Source of the DNA: Dasypus novemcinctus
Lineage: Eukaryota; Chordata; Mammalia; Cingulata; Dasypodidae
Direction of reading: 5' to 3'
Assembly: GCF_030445035.2 (NCBI RefSeq)
Contig: NC_080699.1
Coordinates: 10,912,001-10,976,000 of the forward strand
Length of the DNA: 64,000 nucleotides
Part shown: positions 1 through 12,504 of the stretch, piece after piece
Layout: each line of letters opens with the position of its first letter
How positions within the stretch are numbered: position 1 is the stretch's first letter
Program-made: the position numbers and the translations under genes
The notes under the pieces: generated by a model
The model's database searches: none
What the model saw: only the letters and a program-made list of their open reading frames with translations
Told to the model about the DNA's origin: nothing

Positions 1-175
1 GTTCTCAGATTTCAGCGTGTGTAAGAATCACCTGGAAAGCTTGCTAAGCTGAGGTTCTTATGCCCCACTCCCAGAAATTCTGATTTGTTATGTCAGGCTG
101 GGGCCCAAGAATTTTCATTTCTCTCAGTCTCGTAGATGATGCCAAAGCTGCTGGCCCAAGGACCCCACTGAGAAT
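1..175 (+). mobile_element. MER5A-type hAT (Charlie) MITE
   Basis: The stretch follows the MER5A consensus almost from its start (GTTCTCAGATTT, AAGAATCACCTGGAAAGCTT, GCTGGCCCAAGGACC) to its end near CCACTGAGAA. It is a non-autonomous, inactive DNA-transposon relic found across placental mammals. The first few bases lie outside the window. Confidence 0.8.
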
Positions 176-1391
176 GAAACTCATCTCGTTCAACCCTCTC
201 CTTTTGTACAAGGAGCGGAAGAAACGACGTGACTTCCCTGAGAACCATAATGAGAACTCCCACGTTCCATTTTATGTCACCCATCATCACTTCCTGTAAC
301 TTTTATCAATGGCTAACTTAAAAATACATTATAGTCAATGCCTGTGAAATATAAACGTATTATGCCTTCAAGGTAATACATTTTTGTTTTTGTGAGAATA
401 GCTCTGTACGCCGTGGCTGAAGGCACAGAATACAGCTGGTTAGCTCGCCGCTATAAATGAAAGGTCACGCAGAGAACAGAAAATTAGAGGAACTAATGCC
501 TGGCCTCTTATGTGGGCAAGTCTCTGAGAGATCAGAATTCGAACATTTAAAAAATACTTACAAGATAAGTAAGAATTCTTGGTTAGTCTGAGGCAAAAGA
601 GAAACCTGAAATTCCAGGAAATGTTTGAGTCCATAGGTCTAGATTTCCTGCATTTTCCTTTCTTTCCAGAAGATGTTACCTGCTAGCTAAGTCAGCATGA
701 TCATTTCATGACTCCCCCAAGCCCCCCAGACTTCTCACCAGCCCCAGAGTGAAACAATTTTGTGCGATGGGCCTTTCCCCAGAGCTCTACTCTCCCCCAC
801 ACAGCCATAAACAACAGAAAAGCTGAGCTACTCACAGGCCATTGCGGCTCCACTCCCTGGGCCCAGAAGCAATGAAAATGAAAGCAGCTTTGACAAAGTT
901 TTTTCTTTTCTCTCACTGAAATAGCGTGTTCATAAGTTCCTATCAGGAAGCAGCAGCTTCACAGATGCCTTGTTCTCTGCTAGGATAGGCTCTGACTTCT
1001 GCTCTCATATTTAGGTTCTTTCCTTTGGAAAACAGGAAGCAAATCTTGCTTTCTTCTCTTTGGTACAACAAAGTTTCCAGAATTAGAACACACATGCAAA
1101 CACAAGTCTCTGAGTTGTGCTTTCCAGTTTACTCTTTAAAACAATCAATAAATCAAGTTGAACTCCTGCTTGACTCCGAGCCGCACTTGACTTCTAAGTG
1201 GCTCTGAGTGGCAGGAAGGTGTGACGTGAACGAGGCAGGCCAGGCCCAAACTTGGAAGTGTAAGTTTGGAGGACTTCAGAGGGGAGGGAGCTAACTGAGA
1301 AGTGCCAAACAGTGATACTGCCGTCACTGTTTTAAGAGCTCAGATAACCAATCTCTTTTCTTTTTTGAAAAATCATTGTGTTGGCAGAGCT
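176..1391. other. Intergenic, nothing recognised
   Basis: No exon, RNA gene or clear repeat could be supported here. The short open frames have no family features. Confidence 0.5.
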
Positions 1392-1643
1392 GCATTTTTT
1401 TTTTTTTTAGAATTTTATTTTTATTTTATACCCCCCCTTGCCACTTGCTTGCTGTCTGCTCTCTGCGTCCACTTGCTGCGCACGCCTCTGTGTCCACATT
1501 TCTCCCTTTATTGCGTCATCCTGCTACGTCAGCTCTCCGCTGGCATGGGCCATCTTGCCCTCACAAGGAAACCCCAGGAAGTGAAACCAAGGCCTCCCGT
1601 CTGGTAGATGGGAGCCCAATCGATTGAGCTACATCTGCTTCCC
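1392..1643 (-). mobile_element. DAS-type tRNA-derived SINE, antisense
   Basis: It begins with a T-run (the tail) and ends in the reverse complement of the tRNA-like head (TCTGCTTCCC). The body is shorter and more diverged than the copies at 35-58 kb, suggesting an older subfamily. Confidence 0.8.
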
Positions 1644-2237
1644 AATCTCTTTTCTTTTCCCTCTCCTGATCCAGCTATTCATCCATTCCAAATATTGTAT
1701 ATAAGTGAGATTTATGTATGACTTTATGTTTCTTAAATGCACAACGGAACTTTTTTTACTTAAAGTCATTTTTTAATTAATAGAAATGTTTACCATTAAA
1801 ATTAAAAAGTAGAAACTTTTCTAAAACAGAAAAGGCTCATCTAGCTCTTATTTTACACCATAAACCACAATTATGTATTTAGCTCTTATCTTTGTGAAAT
1901 TTTTATACTTTTTAAAAATGCATAATACAATACTGATTTTCTTGATGCTTTGTCTTCCCTGTATGCATGACCTTTGCCCTGACTCTGGACTAGACTTGGG
2001 ACTGGATTTTGGGCAACAGAATGTGGTAGAATGGCCCTGTGCAGGTCTGAGCCTCGTCCTAAGATGTGTTGTGCACTGCCTCTCCCTCTTCGCACCTGCA
2101 CCTCTTTGTGAATGAACCTGGGCAAGATTGCTGGAGCGAACGGACAGGCCAACTGTCTTGGCCAAGGTCATCCTAGAGCAGCCTTCACCAAACATTCTCC
2201 AAACATAGGAAAGACACCCACGAGAAACTCAGTAGAG

Positions 2238-2441
2238 GGAGCAGTCATGGCAAGTGGTTGAGCTCCCACCTCGTGGTAGGTGCCTGGTTCAGTTCCTGGT
2301 GCCTCCTGAAAAAAACAAACACAAACAAAAAGCGAAACAAACAAAACTCAGGGAAGCCAATGTGGCTCAGGGGTTGAGAACACAGGTCCTGGCTTTCCCA
2401 GCTTCCATCCCCAACCCCCATTACCTCATAAAAAAAAAAAA
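2238..2441 (+). mobile_element. Dimeric tRNA-head SINE with target-site duplication
   Basis: Two tRNA-like units, 2239-2310 and about 2348-2430, are joined by an A-rich linker (AAAAACAAACACAAACAAAA) and followed by an A-tail. The flanks share TCAGTAGAG. Each unit resembles the head of the DAS SINE rather than its long body. Confidence 0.7.
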
Positions 2442-2464
2442 TCAGTAGAGACACCTGCCCTACC

Positions 2465-2613
2465 TGCAGATGATATCAGACACGAGTGATCCCAGCAGAC
2501 AAGAAACTCCCAGTTGACCAGTTGATTTGTGAACATCAGTACATGTTTATTGCTTTGTTTTAAGCCACAAGTGTGGGCGTGGTTTGTTACTCAGCAGTAG
2601 ATAACTGACAGAC
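2465..2613 (+). mobile_element. MLT1-like (ERVL-MaLR) LTR fragment, fossil
   Basis: The end TTGTTTTAAGCCACAAGTGT, then GGTTTGTTACTCAGCAGTAG, resembles the 3' end of MaLR-type LTRs. It is an old, partial, inactive relic; the exact subfamily is not certain. Confidence 0.4.
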
Positions 2614-3326
2614 ACATATCGATATATAGATTTTTTTCCCTTACTATGACACTATGGTGTGATCATAGAACCAATAACTGTTTTTTTTCCCACTTCACAA
2701 GTATGACAAACATTTCAAACATCAACACATTAAGAATTATCTCATATTTGAATGGCTCCTTAGTATTAAAAGTATTGATGCAATATAATTTTAAACATTT
2801 TATCAAATTAATATATGCAAAAGTCAATTGATCCAATGTACAGAAAATTTTATGGAAAAAGAATCATAATCTCCAGTATAATATTACCCACCTTCACTGC
2901 AAATCCTAGATATAATTTCCCTTAAAAAATTTTTGTTTTTCTTTTCTGACAGCAATCTTCAGAACTCTAATTAATCATGCCTATGCCTAGTTTATTACCG
3001 TTTCCTGATTTACTGAGTATAGGCGATAGCATTGACTACCTCCTTATAAATTGAGATATGGTTCACTGACACTCTTTTCTTACCTCTGTCCTGCTCTACC
3101 TAATATTTGATGATTTCATGACTTTTATTTTGTTAATTAAATTTGAAACATTAAATAATATATTTAACTCTTTATTTCTTCTTCCATCAATGTGCTTCAG
3201 TAGCTGAATTCTTCTTTGTTAGTTGATACTTGCTCTCGGAGAATTTCTTCCATTATTTCTTACCTTCCCTTATAATATTTTAAGCTATATTTTTAAAATT
3301 TATATTAAGATTTTTATTCACTTCTT
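2614..3326. other. AT-rich intergenic DNA, nothing recognised
   Basis: AT-rich sequence without a supported gene, RNA or repeat family. Confidence 0.4.
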
Positions 3327-3504
3327 TTTTAAAAAGGATTTATTATTTTACTTCATTCATTTAATCTCCCTCCCCCTTTGTTGTTTGCAGTTGCTGTCCA
3401 CTGTTCTCCGCAGCAGCACAAGCCAGCTTCCTTTTACCAGGAGGCCCCAGGAATTGAACATCTGATAGATGGGAGCCCAGTCACCTGAGCCACTTCCACC
3501 TCCC
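3327..3504 (-). mobile_element. DAS-related SINE, antisense, short form
   Basis: It runs from an AAAAAGGATTTATTA tail region to CCACTTCCACCTCCC. It is flanked by near-identical copies of TTCATTCACTTCT, the target-site duplication. Confidence 0.75.
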
Positions 3505-3714
3505 TTCATTCACTTCTGTAGGCACAACCAAGTCTATACAATAGCTCTAAAAGTTAAAATCAAATGAAAAGAATTTATATTATTATTGACCATGTATATA
3601 TTGTACACTTTCTGTCCAGGTGGCATGTTGGAACTGCATTTCCTTCTCTATGGTCTCAATATCCAAAATTATGGCCCATAATTTTTATATTGTACTGTTT
3701 GCTTACAAACATGC

Positions 3715-5873
3715 CTTATTAACCAAGGATGTAAAGCAATTATATTTAGAAAACTACAATGCATTGCTAAAAGAAATTTTAAAAGACTTAAATATTGGAA
3801 GAAATGTCCATGCTCATAGATTGGAAGACTAAATATCATTAAGATGTCAGTTCTGCCCAAACTGATATACAGATTCAATGCAATCCCAATAAATATTCCA
3901 CCAACAGTTTTTAAACAAATGGAAACCACAATTATCAAATTTATTCAGAAGGATGAAGAGCCCTAAATAGTCAGAAACATCTTAAAACTGATAAGCAAAG
4001 TTAGAAGACCTAGACTTTCAAACTTTAAATAATGTTATCTAGCTACCGTGATAAAAACAGCCTAGTACTGGCATAAAGATGGACACACAGACCAATGGAA
4101 CTGAATTGATGGTTCAGAAACAGACCATCACAACTATGGTCAAGTGATTTTGGACAAGGCTGTCAAATCCTCCAAGCTGGGTAAGAACAAAAGTGCTAGG
4201 AGAACTGGATATTCATAGCCAAAATACCTTATATGAAAAATAACTCAAAATGGGTCAAAGACCTAAATATAAAAGCTAGAACCATAAAGCTCCTAGAAGA
4301 AAATGTAAGAAAACATCCTCAAGACCTGGTGGTAGGTGGTGCACTCTTAAACCTTACACCAAAAACACAAGCAATGAAAGAAAACATGGATAAATGGGAC
4401 CTCCTCAAACTTAAGCACTTTTGTGATTCAAAGGACTTCATCAAGAAGGTGAAAAGGCAGTCCACTCAATGGGCAAAAATATTTGGAAATCACGTATCCA
4501 ATAAGGGTTCAATTTCCATTTTATATAATGAGATCATACAACACAACAATAAAAGAGCAAGCAATCTAAATGAAAAATGGGCAAAAGACTTAGAGATATT
4601 TCTCCAAAGAGGAAATACAAATGATCAAAAAGCACATGAAAAAATATTCAATATCACTAGCTATTAGGGAAATGCAAATCAAAATGACAATGAGATACCA
4701 TCTTACACCACATAGAATGGTCATTATTTTTTAGAAAAACAGAAAACAATAAGCTCTGGAAAGGATGTAGAGAAATAGGAATAGTCCTTCACCATTGGCG
4801 AGACTATAAAATGGTGCAGTCTCTGTGGAAGGCAGTTGGGCAGTTCCTCAGGAAACTAAATATAGAAATACCATATGACCCAGCAGTTCCTTTACTAGGA
4901 ATATATCCAGAAGAATTGAAAAGTGTGACAAGAACAGACATCTACATAACAATGTTCAAATTAGTAGTATTCACAATTGCCAAAATATGGAAACCACCCA
5001 ATTGTTCATCAAACAATGAATGGATAAACAAAATGTGATATATATAATACATACTATGGAATATTATGCTGCAATAAGAAGGACTGAAATTGGGGGACAT
5101 ATGACAACATGGATGAATCTTGAAGATGGTATGCTATTACACAAAAGAGCAAATATTACATGGTCTCACTAATATGAACTAAATATGAAGATTAAACACA
5201 TGGAGTTAAAACCTAAAGTGTAAGTTATTAGTAGATAAGAGGAGGACTGTAAGGGAGTACTGATGCTTAATGTATGTAGAAGTTTCTATTAACAACACTA
5301 TAAAGGTGTGGATATGGATAGACTTGATCGTAACACATTACAGAGAGTAGTAGCTGGTTTATAAATGGGAATGTGGCTGAAAAGGGTAGTCTAGGGAAGT
5401 CAATGTCAATGGAAGGAAAGCTAGAGAATAATCTAGGGACTGAATAATACAGTCAACCCAGAAATGGATAAAAGTTGTGGTTAATAGTGAAAGTGCAAGA
5501 ATGTCCTTCTGTGAGCTGTCAAATGTACATCTCTATTGCAGGGTGGTGGGAATATAGAGAAACATGGGAAAAATACAATTAATGTAACCTGTGGACTATA
5601 GTTAATAGCAATACTATAATATTCTTGCATTGATGCCAAAGATGTACTGTGTTAATAATAGGGGGGAAATATGCCAAATGTACACTATGGACCATAGTTA
5701 GTGGTAATAGTCTGATGATATTATCTCATAATCCATAACAAGTGTTCCACAAAGGTGTGGTGTGTTGCTGAAGAGTAGTTGTATGGGAATTCTACACATT
5801 TGCATGATTGTTTTGTAAGTTTACCACTTCTGTATTTAAAAAAAATATATATATATATATATATATATTTTAA
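3715..5873 (+). mobile_element. LINE-1 copy, 5'-truncated, ORF2 3' part and 3' UTR
   Basis: Sense L1 starting inside ORF2 (reverse-transcriptase C-terminal side) and running to the 3' end. Recognisable L1 ORF2 passages lie at 4233-4667 (NNSKWVKDLNIKARTIKLLE, then MKENMDKWDLLKLKHF) and 4811-5038 (LNIEIPYDPAVPLLGIYPEE). The reading frame is broken by stops and shifts, for example between 3832 and 4233, so the copy is dead. The 3' UTR follows from about 5180 and ends in an A/T-rich tail with a TA repeat. It resembles the L1MA-like lineages of placental mammals. Confidence 0.9.
5847..5870. repeat. (TA)n microsatellite in the L1 tail
   Basis: About eleven TA units directly after the A-rich L1 tail, a common way for tails to decay. 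Confidence 0.9.
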
Positions 5874-6039
5874 AAAGCATGTCTCATTAATTGCTTTGCA
5901 TTATATCTAAGCTTTTGAGGGGATATTAGTTGCTCTTTTTCTTGGAGTCTCCCATTGCTTTTTTGGTCTTCTCACTATTTGCTTTTATTATATTATCAAG
6001 TTTTCCCAACTTTCCAATCATAACATAAATTCTATGGAA

Positions 6040-6325
6040 CCCCTGGAACAACAGAACATATGTTCTGTTGAATCATGTACTGTCAGTTGACTTTATGTAA
6101 AGGATTAGCCTTCATAATGTGGATAGCACTCATGCAATCAGTTGGAGGCCTTAAAAGAAAAGAATGGAGGGTGGTTTCTTAAGAAATCCTGCCTCAAGAC
6201 TACAACCTCTTTGTTTTCTTCGGTGCTTACCACAGTTATTCATTCTTCTGGTCTAGGTCCAGGATTTCCCAGATCCCATATCTTCCTGTTAATGTTTAGT
6301 TTTCTCATTGGCTGGAGTACATCCT
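6040..6325 (+). mobile_element. MLT2-type (ERVL) LTR fragment, fossil
   Basis: The segment with GTCAGTTGACTTTATGTAAA and ATGCAATCAGTTGGAGGCCT resembles the middle of the LTRs at 6496 and 14752. It is a partial, inactive relic separate from the provirus that follows. Confidence 0.5.
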
Positions 6326-7437
6326 GATGTAACTAACAAAAAAGAAACTTAAAATGGTCAATGAAATTACTTTATTGATCCCATACAGTTTGTCTACTCT
6401 CCTATAATTCTAAGACCAAGCCAACATTTTTTAATTAGTATCTCTCACTTTTACCTACTCAAGGGCATTATTCTATTAAAGGTCCCATAATCCTCTGATG
6501 GTTAATTTTCTGCATCAACTTGGCTAGATAATAGTGTCCAACTGTTTGATCGTACACTGGCTTACATGTTGCTGGAGAGAGATTTTGTACATGGGATAAC
6601 ATCTACAAAAAGTTAGGTATGGGATTATCCGTCATAATGTAGGTGGGCCTCATCCAATCAGTTGGAGGGCCCAAGTTTCAGAAGACATTCTCCCACAAGA
6701 CTAAACCCTCTACTCATATGTGAATCTCCAGCCTGTCAGCTTCCCCTAAGAAATTAAGACTCAAGACTTCAACAAAACTATTACCAGTATTTATAGCCTA
6801 TGGATACAACTTTCAGAATTCAGGCTTTACCAGCCCCTATAATCACATGAGCCAATGCCTCAAAATAAATCTCTTAATATACATACAGTCATACCTCAAA
6901 GATAGTGTAGATTTGGTTCTAGCCACTGCACACACAAAAAAGCCAATCACACAAATTTTTTGGTTTCCATTGCATATAAAATTATGTTTATACTATGGTC
7001 TACTAAGTGTGCAGTAGCAATATACATACCTTAATTTAAAATATTTTATTGCTAAAAATATGCTCACCATCATCTAAGCCTTCAGCAAGTTGCAGTGTGT
7101 TTGCTGGTAGAGGGTCTTGCCTTGATGTTGATAGATGCTGACTGATTAGGGTAGTAGTTGCTGAAGGTTGGGGTGGCTGTGACAATTTCTTAAGACAACA
7201 ATGAAGTTGACCACGTTAATAGACTCTCCTGTCACAAAAGATTTCTCTGTAGCAAGTGATGCTGTTTGATAGCATTTTACCTACATAGAACTTCTTTCAA
7301 AACTGAAATCAATCAACTCAAACACTGCTGCTGCTTTATCAATATGTAATATTCTAAATCCTTTGATATCATTTCAACAATGGTCATGGTTTCTTCACCA
7401 GGAGTAGATCCCATCTCAAGAAACCACTTTCTTGAGA

Positions 7438-8346
7438 AACCGTAAACATTTTTACATGTGGCCTAAAGAGAAATCTTTCCATGTGACTCTACAAGAAGAA
7501 GAACAGGCCAGCACACCAATCAACCCAAAGAGACCCTGGGCCCTTTAAATCAGCATTTGCTGCTAAAGAATCTCCAGAACCCTCACTACCATAATTTCAA
7601 ATGATTCAGCTGTCAGGGCCATTTGAAAGTTTGAAATTTTAAGTGTCTATGGAAAATGTCTTGACCTTCACCTGAATGACATTTCAGTTTTGTGAGATAC
7701 TTCTTTGTCTACAGAATGCTTTTAGTCCTTGGAGGCATAACCAAGAATTGGGACCAGAGAAGCATTTTTGTTTCATTTACCCATATAGTGACTTACTTTT
7801 GGAGATCCTTGACAGTTTTGTTTTCTATATGTGAAGTAAGATCATGGACTTGACCCAGAGGTGAATAGTAGAGGGGAGTCACAGCATTTCCTTTTGACTC
7901 GGTTCTGTTTTTATAGTAAGACTGACCAATGTTAAATCCTTTGAGTGTAAGCATACCTCATCAGTGATTGTACATACCTTCCCACTCCTCGACACAGGTG
8001 TGCTCACCTCTTCCTGTTTTGTGCCTTGAGTAAAGTCAAGATAAATTACACTCCATATTTGTCATTGTGAATTACCTTTATTGTGTGTACGTTTCTACTG
8101 TGTTTGAGAAATTTTTGTGTGTGACTAGTTTACTTTGCAGAATGTGCCATATCATTGAATGGAACTAAAGTCTGTGACAGTGGACATAGTTGCTGGACCA
8201 TTCCATCTTATATGTAAAGAAATCTGGAATTACAATTTTCAAATCATATGGCATGTGGTTATACTTTTCCTAGCATTTTCTTTTTGAAGAACTAAAATAT
8301 AAACTAGGTGTATAATAAAAAGTAATGAAAATTTATTAAAATTCAC
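7438..8346 (+). mobile_element. Unidentified ~0.9-kb insertion in Tigger1, possibly a retrocopy of a 3' UTR
   Basis: Tigger1 sequence stops after CAAGAAACCACTTTCTT and resumes at TTTGCTCATCCATAAGATG, with CACTTT at both edges. The insert is unique within the window and lacks SINE or L1 hallmarks. It ends with AATAAA signals (TGTATAATAAAAAGTAATG) and an A/T-rich tail, as expected of a cDNA copied by L1. No coding frame was recognised, so the parent gene is unknown. Confidence 0.45.
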
Positions 8347-9446
8347 TTTATTTGCTCATCCATAAGATGAAAATTTTATCATGAGATGTCAGGAGTTCAG
8401 TCACATCTTCAAGCTTCACTTCTAATTCTATTTCTCTTGCTATTTCTACCAAATCTGCAATTACTTCCTCTACTGAAGTCTTGAACCCCTCAAAGTCATC
8501 CATAAGTTTTGGAATTAATTTCTTCCAAACTCCCATTACTGTTGCTAATTTTACTTCCTCCTGTGAATTGTACATGGAGCATCTGGAATGGTGAATCCTT
8601 TTCAGAAGGTTTTCAATTGATTTTGCCCAGATCCATCAGAGGAATCAATATGTATGGCAGCCTTAAAAAATTTTATTTCTTAAATAAGACCAAGAGTCAA
8701 AATGACTCATTGATCCATGAGCTGCGGGCTGGATGTTGTGTTAGCAGGCATGAAATGACATTCATCTTGTTGTACATATCCATTAGAGCTTTTGGGTGAC
8801 CAGGTGCATTGTCAAAGAGCAGTAATATATTGAAACAAATCTTTTTTTTCTATCATTAAGTCTCAACAATAAACTTAAAATATTCAGTAAACCAAGTTGT
8901 AAGCAGATGTGCTGTCATCCAGTCTTTGTTGTTTCATTTACAGAGCACAGGCAGAGTTGATTTCACATGATTCTTAAGGACCCTAGGGTTTTCCAGATGG
9001 TAAATGAACTTTGGCTGCAACTGAAAGTCACCAGCTACATTAGCCCCTAAGAAGAAACCTTGAAGCCAGACATTGACTGCTGCTCTCTTGTGTGAAAGTT
9101 CTAGATGGCATCTTCTTCCAATATAAGGCTTTTTCATCTACATTGAAAATTGGTTGTTTAGTGTAGTCATCTCCATCAATGATCTTAACTAGATCATTTG
9201 GATAACTTGCTACAGCATCTACATCAGAACTTGCTGCTTTACCCTGTACCTTTATGTTATAGAGATGACGTCTTTCCTTAAACCTCATGAGCCAACCTCT
9301 GCTAGTTTCTAACTTAACTTCTACAGCCTCTTCACCTCTCCTAGCCTTTAAAGAATTGAAGAGTTGGGGCCTTGCTCTGGACTAGGAGTCAGCTGCAAAG
9401 AATGTGGCGGCTGGCTTGATCTATCCAGACCACTAAAACTTTCTCC

Positions 9447-9756
9447 AATGTCCTGAAAATGCCCCCCTTGTCCTGAATGGCATTGCAATGATGGATGTAG
9501 ACCATTATATATTTTGTTATAACTTACAAAATTGTGGGGGACAGAGTATAAACTATAATGTAAACTATAATCCACACTTAGTGGCAATGCTCCAATACAT
9601 GTTCATTAATTATTAAAAAAAATGTACCACACTAATGAAGGATGCTGTTAATGTGGAAAAGTGTGGGAGGGGGAGGGAGTGGGGCATATGGGAATCCCCT
9701 ATATTTTTTATGTAGCAATTATATAATCTAAAGCATTAAAAATTTAAGAACAAAAT
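9447..9756 (+). mobile_element. L1 3' end inserted in Tigger1
   Basis: Sense L1 3' UTR tail matching the reverse complement of 56795-57060 (AACTTACAAAATTGTG, TAGTGGCAATGCTCCAATA). It includes the G-rich tract GGGAGGGGGAGGGAGTGGGG at 9665-9684 and ends in a short A-rich tail. Tigger1 resumes at about 9757. Confidence 0.7.
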
Positions 9757-12326
9757 CCTTTTTCTATATCAGCTTTAAGGCTGCTGCTTCACTTATCATT
9801 CATGTGTTCATTGGAGGAGAACTTTTAATTTCCTTCAAGAACTTTTTCTTTGCATTCACAGCTTGGTTAACTCTTTGGTGCAAGAGGCCTAGCTTTTGGC
9901 CATATTGGTCATGGACATGCCTACCTCACGAAACTTAATCAAGTCTAGCTTTTGATTTAAAGAGAGAGACTTGTGAGTCTTCCTTTCACTTGAACACTTA
10001 GAGGCCATTATAGGGTTATTAATTTGCTTAAAGTCAACATTGTTGTGTCTCTGGGAAGAGTGAGGCCCAAGGAGAGGGAGAGAGATTGGGGCACAGCTGG
10101 TTTATGGAGCAGTCAGAACACATTTATTGATTGTTAGCCATTTTATATGGGTGCAGTTCATGGGAAACAAACCAATTATGATAATAAAATAAAAGATCAC
10201 AGATCACCATAAAAGATAAAATAATAATATAAGATATGAAGTATAGTGAGAATGACCAAAATGTGACATGGAAACACGAAATGAGCAAGGTCATTGAAAA
10301 AATGGTGCTGATAGATTTGCTCATTGCATGGTTGTCACAAATCTTCATTTTGTAAAACAAAATCACGATATTTACAAAGCACAGTGAAACAAAGTGGAGT
10401 AAAACAAAGCATGCCTATATATAAATATACACATATATGTATATGCTATTGACTCAGTTTCTGTGAGAACCCTGACTAAAACACATTTTGGTACCAGAAG
10501 TGATTCTGAAGGAACAGAATACTAAGCATAGCTCTAGGGTTTGGGGAACTGGTTCCCTAATTTGACTAGATCTAAAAGCATTAGTGACATTAGTGACTCT
10601 ATTTCCAGTGGTGGAAAGGAACTGATAGTCCATGATGTGATACGTCATTAGAGCTGTATAAAATATCATCATTGGATGCTTCTAATCAAATACTTGTGGA
10701 AGATTCTGAGTGACCATGTTTTTGTTACATTTGAATGTTTGGGTCAATCTTAGAATTATAGTAAAATTATAGTAAAATGAACTGAATCTAGTAGAGAAAG
10801 AAATGGATGAGTGAGGGCTTCAAATTCCCACTTTGGACAGTTAACAAGTCCAGAAACCCTTGATTGTAGGGGAGGTTCAGTCCCCATGAGGAAGGATCCT
10901 GCTACACTATCAGAAATTTACACTGTTAGTGTTTCTCCCAGCCATCTCCAAAGTGACCTATGGGCTTTTTGCTGGGTAACTGTGCATTGGGGAAAAGCAA
11001 TAATCAAATGTTGGGGAAATTAGTGGACACTGGTTCTAAACTGACACTTTCCAGGAGATCCAAAATGCCACTGTGGTCCACTCTTCAAAGTAGGGGCTTC
11101 AGGAGGTCAGGTGATCAATGGCGCTTTAACTCAGGTGCCATCTTGCAATGGTTTCAGTAGGTTCCTGAACCAATCCTGTGGTTTTCCCAGTTTCAGAAAG
11201 AATAATTGGAATAGACATACTCAGCCACTGGGGACTCGCCTCATTGGTTCCCATTCCTGTGGAGTCAGTGCTAATAAGTTAAAAGGACAAGTGGTAGATA
11301 TTTATACTGACTCTACCTGGAAAACATAATAAGCCAAAAGTAATACTGCATTCCTGAAGGACGTGTAGATATGAGTGCCACCAGTGAGGAGCTTAAGTTT
11401 CCAGGGGTAGTGGTTCTCACCTTTCCTCATCCAACTTGCCTATTTGGCCTATACAGAAAGCAGATGGATCTTGAAGAATGACAGTAGGTAATCATAAACT
11501 TAACCAGTGGTGCCTCCAATTGCAGCTGCTGTTCCCGATGTGGTAGCATTACTTGAGCAATTAATAAAAAACCTACTAATTGACATGAAGTTATGGATCT
11601 GGTAATTCTTTTTTTCAGTATCTATTAGTAAAGAACACCAGAGTTTGCTATTAGTTAGCAAGTCCAGCAATACACCTTCACTGTCTTACATCAGGAGTAT
11701 GTCAACTCTTCAGCCTGCTAATCTGCAGGGACCTTGACCAATTTTTCCTTCCATAAAGCATCATATTGGTCTATTACACTGATGACATTATTCTGATTGG
11801 ACATAGTGAGCAGGCAGTAACAACTACTCTGGAATTATTGGTAAAATATTTACATTTCAGAGGGTGAAAAATAAATCCAACAAAAATTCAGGGGCCTCAA
11901 CCTCTGCAAAATATCTAGGTATCTCATGGTTTGAGGCATGTCAAGGTATCCCTTCTAAGGTAAATGCTAAGCCTGGTCCCTTCTACAACTGGAAAAAGAG
12001 GCAAAATGCCTTTGGATTTTGGATTTTGAAGGGAACATATTTCTTATTTGGAAGTGCTACTCGAACCCTGAATGGAGTGACCAGAAGGCTAATTGTTTTG
12101 AGTGGGAGCCAGAACAAAGGGAAGGTTCTGCAACAGAACCTTCACTGCGAGTTGATCTGCCACTTGAGCTGTATGATCTAGCATATCCAATGGTGTTTGA
12201 AGAGTGAGATGCAATGGAAGACAGAGACGGTGTTTGGAGGCCTTGTCAGGCTCCTGTGGGTGAATCAGTGCAGACTCTTAAGATTTTGGAGCAAAGCCCT
12301 TCATCTTCTTTGGATAACTACATTTC

Positions 12327-12463
12327 TTTTTTTTTTAAGATTTTTAAAAAATTTTTCTCCCCTTGTCCCCACCCCCAACCCAGTTGTCTGTTCTCTGTGT
12401 TCATTAGCTGTGTATTCTTCTGTGTCCACTTCTATTCTTGTCAGCAGCACCAGGGATCTGTGT

Positions 12464-12504
<41 letters not shown>

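Larger units (their letters stand above)
6886..10417 (-). mobile_element. Tigger1 (pogo/Tc1-mariner) DNA transposon, with internal insertions
   Basis: Inverted terminal repeats CAGTCATACCTCAAAGATAG at the left and the matching AAACAAAGCATGCCTA at the right, with a TA target. Pieces of the Tigger transposase occur on the minus strand, such as [20 protein letters not shown] and MPSRTF near 9180, and [20 protein letters not shown] near 8500. Stops and frameshifts make it inactive. Two foreign insertions, 7438-8346 and 9447-9756, lengthen it beyond the usual 2.4 kb. Confidence 0.9.
6496..10483 (+). repeat. ERVL 5' LTR (MLT2-type), interrupted
   Basis: LTR parts 6496-6885 and 10418-10483. The two parts are continuous if the Tigger1 is ignored: AATAAATCTCTTAATATACA before it and TTCTGTGAGAACCCTGACTA after it. 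It matches the 3' LTR at 14752-15201 in order. Confidence 0.75.

Noticed and set aside
4233-4667. A 144-codon frame that looks protein-coding
   Set aside because: It is L1 ORF2 from a dead, 5'-truncated copy, not a host gene.
9040-9288. A possible domesticated Tigger transposase gene
   Set aside because: The transposase pieces are short, out of frame with one another and interrupted by insertions, so it is a decayed transposon.
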